Shown: positions 7,640 through 10,070 of the stretch, one piece after another
Layout of the letters: each line of letters opens with the position of its first letter
Numbering within the stretch: the stretch's first letter is position 1
NCBI GenBank assembly: GCA_003222855.1
Contig: QHXH01000204.1
Coordinates: forward strand, 1-10,070
Reading direction: 5' to 3'
Origin: Acidobacteriota bacterium
GTDB taxonomy: Bacteria > Acidobacteriota > Blastocatellia > Pyrinomonadales > Pyrinomonadaceae
Length of the DNA stretch: 10,070 nucleotides
Notes under the pieces: generated by a model
Databases searched by the model: none
What the model saw: the letters and a program-made list of their open reading frames with translations, nothing else
What the model was told of the DNA's origin: nothing
Made by a program: the position numbers and the translations under genes

Positions 7640-9005
7640 AGCTCCTCAGCTAATGGTCGTCGACGACGATCCGGTTACCTGTGATTTGCTATGCGAAGTC
7701 TTCGCGGCAGAGGGCTTCGCCTCGCGATTCGTGCAGAGTAGCGAAGCGGCGATCGCATCGCTGGCGCTCGAATCTCCCGACGTGCTGGTGAGCGACATTC
7801 GCATGACGAAACCGGATGATGGTCTCGCTTTGCTGGATCATGTGAAGCACGAATATCCGGAGCTTCCCGTAGTGTTGATGACAGCTTTTGGCTCGGTCGA
7901 TACAGCGGTCCGCGCCGTGAAGCAAGGTGCGTTTGATTACGTCAGCAAGCCTTTCGACATCAATGCGCTGGTAGCCACAGTGCGACGCGCGTTGGCCGCA
8001 AGCTCAGTCAACCAGCCGGAACCGATTGGTGATGAAGAACACCAACAGGCATCGGGACTGGTAGGCCACACGCCGGCAATGCTCGAAATTTACAAAATGA
8101 TCGCGCGCGTGGCTGACTCGCCGGCTGCCGTACTCATCACTGGTGAATCCGGCACGGGTAAAGAGCTGGTGGCGCGTGCCATTCATGTACACGGCGAGCG
8201 TGCGGCCGGGCCGTTTGTCGGAATCAACTGCGGCGCGTTGACGGAAACTCTGCTCGAATCAGAATTGTTCGGTCACGTGAAAGGATCCTTCACCGGGGCC
8301 ATCGCCAGGAAGGCCGGCATTTTCGAGCAGGCGGGGTCGGGGACGGTCTTCCTTGATGAGGTGAGCCAGATGAGCCCGGGATTGCAGGTAAAACTTCTGC
8401 GCGTCCTGCAGGAACGCGAAGTGGTTCCCGTCGGTGGCGACACTCCCATTGCAGTCAAAGCGCGCCTCGTCGCCGCGAGCAACCGCGATCCGGAACTGCT
8501 GATGTCCAGCGATAATTTTCGGCACGATCTGCTCTATCGACTCAACGTGATTAACCTGCAACTGCCGCCGTTGCGTGAACGCCGCGAGGATATTCCTTTG
8601 CTGGTTGCCCATTTCCTGCGCAAGCACACGCGCAATGATCGAACGCCACCTCGCGTGGATGATGTTGCTCTCACAGCGCTCACTACCTACGCATGGCCGG
8701 GCAACGTGCGCGAACTCGAAAACGCCATTGAGCGCGCCGTCACGCTTAATCAAACCGGACCAATCACGACGGCGGATTTGCCTTCCAGGATCGTTGCGCC
8801 CGTCGCCGAGGTGTCTTCATCTGATAGTGAAGACGATCTTGTCCCGCTCTTTGAGGGCTTGCCTTCGATTGATGAGTTGGAGCGACGCTATCTCTTACAT
8901 GTGCTGGAAGCGACCGGCAACAATCGCTCACGAGCCGCTGAGATTCTCGGCATCAATCGCAAGACTCTCTACCGCATGGCGGCACGTTTGGGAATCGAGC
9001 TTTAG
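7629..9005 (+). CDS. NtrC-family sigma-54-dependent response regulator
   Basis: This 458-residue cytoplasmic activator has the classic three-part layout. The receiver (about 6-122) has acidic residues VDDD (11-14), phospho-acceptor Asp56 in VSDIRM, MTAFG (84-88) and Lys107 in SKPF. The AAA+ domain (about 143-385) has Walker A GESGTGKE (172-179, Lys178), the sigma-54-contacting loop GSFTGA (219-224, against the usual GAFTGA), Walker B TVFLDE (239-244), and arginine-finger candidates Arg298 and Arg304 in FRHDLLYRLNV. Sensor II is in WPGNVRELENAIER. A C-terminal Fis-type HTH (about 415-458) contains NNRSRAAEILGINRKTLYR. All parts needed to hydrolyse ATP and open sigma-54 promoters are present. 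The 11-base overlap with the kinase gene marks it as the cognate partner. A near-consensus sigma-54 promoter begins about 150 bases after its stop codon, suggesting that the radical SAM gene is a direct target. Confidence 0.95.
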   Translation: MSPEAPQLMVVDDDPVTCDLLCEVFAAEGFASRFVQSSEAAIASLALESPDVLVSDIRMTKPDDGLALLDHVKHEYPELPVVLMTAFGSVDTAVRAVKQGAFDYVSKPFDINALVATVRRALAASSVNQPEPIGDEEHQQASGLVGHTPAMLEIYKMIARVADSPAAVLITGESGTGKELVARAIHVHGERAAGPFVGINCGALTETLLESELFGHVKGSFTGAIARKAGIFEQAGSGTVFLDEVSQMSPGLQVKLLRVLQEREVVPVGGDTPIAVKARLVAASNRDPELLMSSDNFRHDLLYRLNVINLQLPPLRERREDIPLLVAHFLRKHTRNDRTPPRVDDVALTALTTYAWPGNVRELENAIERAVTLNQTGPITTADLPSRIVAPVAEVSSSDSEDDLVPLFEGLPSIDELERRYLLHVLEATGNNRSRAAEILGINRKTLYRMAARLGIEL

Positions 9006-9017
9006 CGGACCAGATTG

Positions 9018-9132
9018 GAAGCTCGCGCACAAAAAGCCACAGTCGAAACAAAAAGCCTCACATAAACAGCCACACTTCTTCGCGAACAGTTTCGCAGGTT
9101 GGTTGCCGGGGCGAATTAACTGAAGTTCGCGC
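9018..9132 (+). promoter_or_regulatory. Cluster of TTCGCG-like motifs upstream of the sigma-54 promoter; possible enhancer sites
   Basis: GAAGCTCGCGC (9018-9028) and GAAGTTCGCGC (9122-9132) match at 10 of 11 bases. Between them lie a perfect palindrome TTCGCGAA (9079-9086) and a further TTCGC (9091-9095). The palindrome is centred near -99 from the predicted start point of the sigma-54 promoter, a typical place for an upstream activator site of an NtrC-type protein. CGCG is common in this genome, so chance clustering cannot be excluded. Confidence 0.25.
9030..9074 (+). repeat. Three short imperfect direct repeats, AAAAAGCCACA-like
   Basis: CAAAAAGCCACA (9030-9041) recurs as CAAAAAGCCTCA (9049-9060), 11 of 12 bases identical, and again as AAACAGCCACA (9064-9074). 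The GCC cores sit at 9036, 9055 and 9069, so spacing is 19 then 14 bases. They lie between the regulator stop codon and the candidate sigma-54 promoter. They could be protein-binding sites or chance A-rich repetition. Confidence 0.45.
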
Positions 9133-9155
9133 TGGCACACCTGACCAACTGGTGA

Positions 9156-9171
9156 CGGCACAATCCTTGCT
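9156..9171 (+). promoter_or_regulatory. Candidate sigma-54 (RpoN) promoter for the radical SAM gene
   Basis: The sequence CGGCACAATCCTTGCT matches the consensus TGGCACR-N4-TTGCW at every defined base except the first. The GG (9157-9158) and GC (9169-9170) are separated by exactly ten bases, as the -24/-12 elements require. Transcription would start near 9182, giving a 5' leader of about 67 bases before the ATG at 9249. It lies directly after the gene for a sigma-54 activator and points at the next gene. Confidence 0.6.
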
Positions 9172-9248
9172 TCTCGGCAATGCGGCTTAATCTGTCATCT
9201 CGTCCCGCAGAGGCATCGAGCGATGACTTCGCTTTGAAGAAGTCCTTA

Positions 9249-10070
9249 ATGTTCACAAACGCGCTGCGGCAGTTGCGGCACCGTTTCAACCGTCCCTTCA
9301 TGGTGATGTTTGAAACGACGCTGCACTGCAACATGAAGTGCGGCTACTGCGCCATCTGGCAGAACCAGCAGCCGGAGGATCGCGCTGTGCGCGATCGTGT
9401 TTTCGCGCGCATGGACGAGGCGGCCGGGTTCGGCGTCTTTGCGTGGAGCTTTTCCGGTGGCGAGCCGTTGATGAATCCGCACATGCCTGATTATATCGAG
9501 TATGTGGCGCGCAAAGGCTTCTACACCTCAATGCCGACCAACGGATTAGCGCTCAAGAAATATGCCGAGTCTTGCGTCAAACTGGATCAATTGGAAGTGT
9601 CCATCGACACGCTCGACCGCAAGAAGTTTGCGGAGCGCCGGGGCATTGACGGCCTTCCCACGATCCTGAGCGCGCTCGACTACATCAAAGGCCACCTCCG
9701 GCACAACACGATCCAGATCAACGCGGCCGTCGACCTTGAGAACCTGCAAGATCTGCCCGCGCTGGCTGAGTACTGCGAGGAGCGGGGCTTTCTGCTTCAC
9801 ACTGAAGCTGTCCACAACGTCGTGCGCACAACGTGGAAGACTGAAGACGTTGAAATGAGAAAAGAGGAGCTCGACCAGGTGGCGGCGTTTGTGTCGGAGT
9901 TACGGAAGCAGCACAAGTGCGTCCGCTTCTATCGAGACTATTTCAAGTTCTACCGCAACGACGGATTCACGAAGAAGTTTCCGTGCCGTTCGGCATCGCA
10001 CCTTGTGAACATGCGGCCTGACGGCTCGATTCAATTTCCCTGCGCGTTCGTCTCGCTTCATCGCGGCGCG
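9249..10070 (+). CDS. Radical SAM protein with possible C-terminal SPASM/twitch-type cysteines, 3'-truncated
   Basis: This is the first 274 codons of a radical S-adenosylmethionine enzyme; the frame is open to the right edge. The CX3CX2C cluster motif CNMKCGYC (Cys27, Cys31, Cys34) binds the catalytic [4Fe-4S] cluster, and SGGEP (GGE at 70-72) is the SAM-binding motif. Further core strands are visible (YTSMPTNG, LEVSIDT). Near the end, Cys246 and Cys265 with PDGSIQFPC between resemble the start of an auxiliary SPASM or twitch cluster region, as in peptide-modifying enzymes. The exact reaction cannot be named. An in-frame ATG at 9180 would add 23 residues (beginning MRLNLSSRPAEA). It has no ribosome binding site and would lie upstream of the transcript start predicted for the sigma-54 promoter, so I prefer 9249. 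Control by the adjacent kinase-regulator pair is inferred from that promoter. Confidence 0.88.
   Translation, partial: MFTNALRQLRHRFNRPFMVMFETTLHCNMKCGYCAIWQNQQPEDRAVRDRVFARMDEAAGFGVFAWSFSGGEPLMNPHMPDYIEYVARKGFYTSMPTNGLALKKYAESCVKLDQLEVSIDTLDRKKFAERRGIDGLPTILSALDYIKGHLRHNTIQINAAVDLENLQDLPALAEYCEERGFLLHTEAVHNVVRTTWKTEDVEMRKEELDQVAAFVSELRKQHKCVRFYRDYFKFYRNDGFTKKFPCRSASHLVNMRPDGSIQFPCAFVSLHRGA

Noticed and set aside
8259..8753. Open antisense frame of 164 codons inside the response regulator gene
   Set aside because: It lies opposite conserved AAA+ motifs, resembles no known family, and is the usual by-product of a GC-rich coding strand.
9082..9095. Small hairpin GCGAA-CAGT-TTCGC as a terminator of the regulator gene
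   Set aside because: The stem is only five pairs and no T-tract follows; it may simply reflect the TTCGC repeats.
8575..9123. Overlapping + strand frame of 182 codons running past the regulator stop into the intergenic gap
   Set aside because: Most of it is an out-of-frame reading of the regulator, and its Lys/His/Gln-rich tail comes from the A-rich repeats at 9030-9074. No ribosome binding site or family resemblance is seen.
9133..9148. A second TGGCACA as a sigma-54 promoter
   Set aside because: The -24 half is good, but ten bases after GG there is CA instead of GC and no TTGC, so the -12 half is missing.

Overview
The window looks like ordinary chromosomal DNA of a free-living Gram-negative bacterium with moderately high GC, most plausibly an acidobacterium. 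The clues are an outer-membrane TonB-dependent receptor with an N-terminal carboxypeptidase-regulatory-like domain, a membrane histidine kinase paired with an NtrC-type regulator, and the general style of the proteins. The phylum is an inference; no rRNA or tRNA is present to fix it. I see no insertion sequence, CRISPR array, prophage gene or RNA gene.

Layout. Positions 2-1210 (+) hold the 3' part of a PLP-dependent group II amino-acid decarboxylase, cut by the left edge. After a 155-base gap with one doubtful 46-codon reading frame, 1366-3213 (+) encodes a complete MsbA-like half-size ABC exporter. It converges with 3336-5891 (-), a complete TonB-dependent receptor-like protein. A 158-base divergent intergenic region separates that gene from a two-gene operon on the + strand: a HAMP-containing sensor histidine kinase (6050-7639), overlapping by 11 bases with an NtrC-family sigma-54 activator (7629-9005). 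A radical SAM gene (9249 to the right edge, incomplete) follows after 243 bases.

How the parts may work together. The kinase senses something through a periplasmic domain of about 145 residues and should phosphorylate Asp56 of the regulator. The regulator keeps all elements for sigma-54 activation: a receiver, an AAA+ domain with GSFTGA loop and arginine fingers, and a Fis-type HTH. The most interesting non-coding signal is directly downstream: a near-consensus sigma-54 promoter (CGGCACA-N4-TTGCT, 9156-9171) facing the radical SAM gene. It is preceded by a cluster of TTCGCG-like motifs, one a perfect 8-base palindrome near -99, and by three short A-rich repeats. This suggests the two-component system switches on the radical SAM gene and whatever follows it. 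The decarboxylase/exporter pair on the left may be a separate functional pair, but that rests on adjacency alone.
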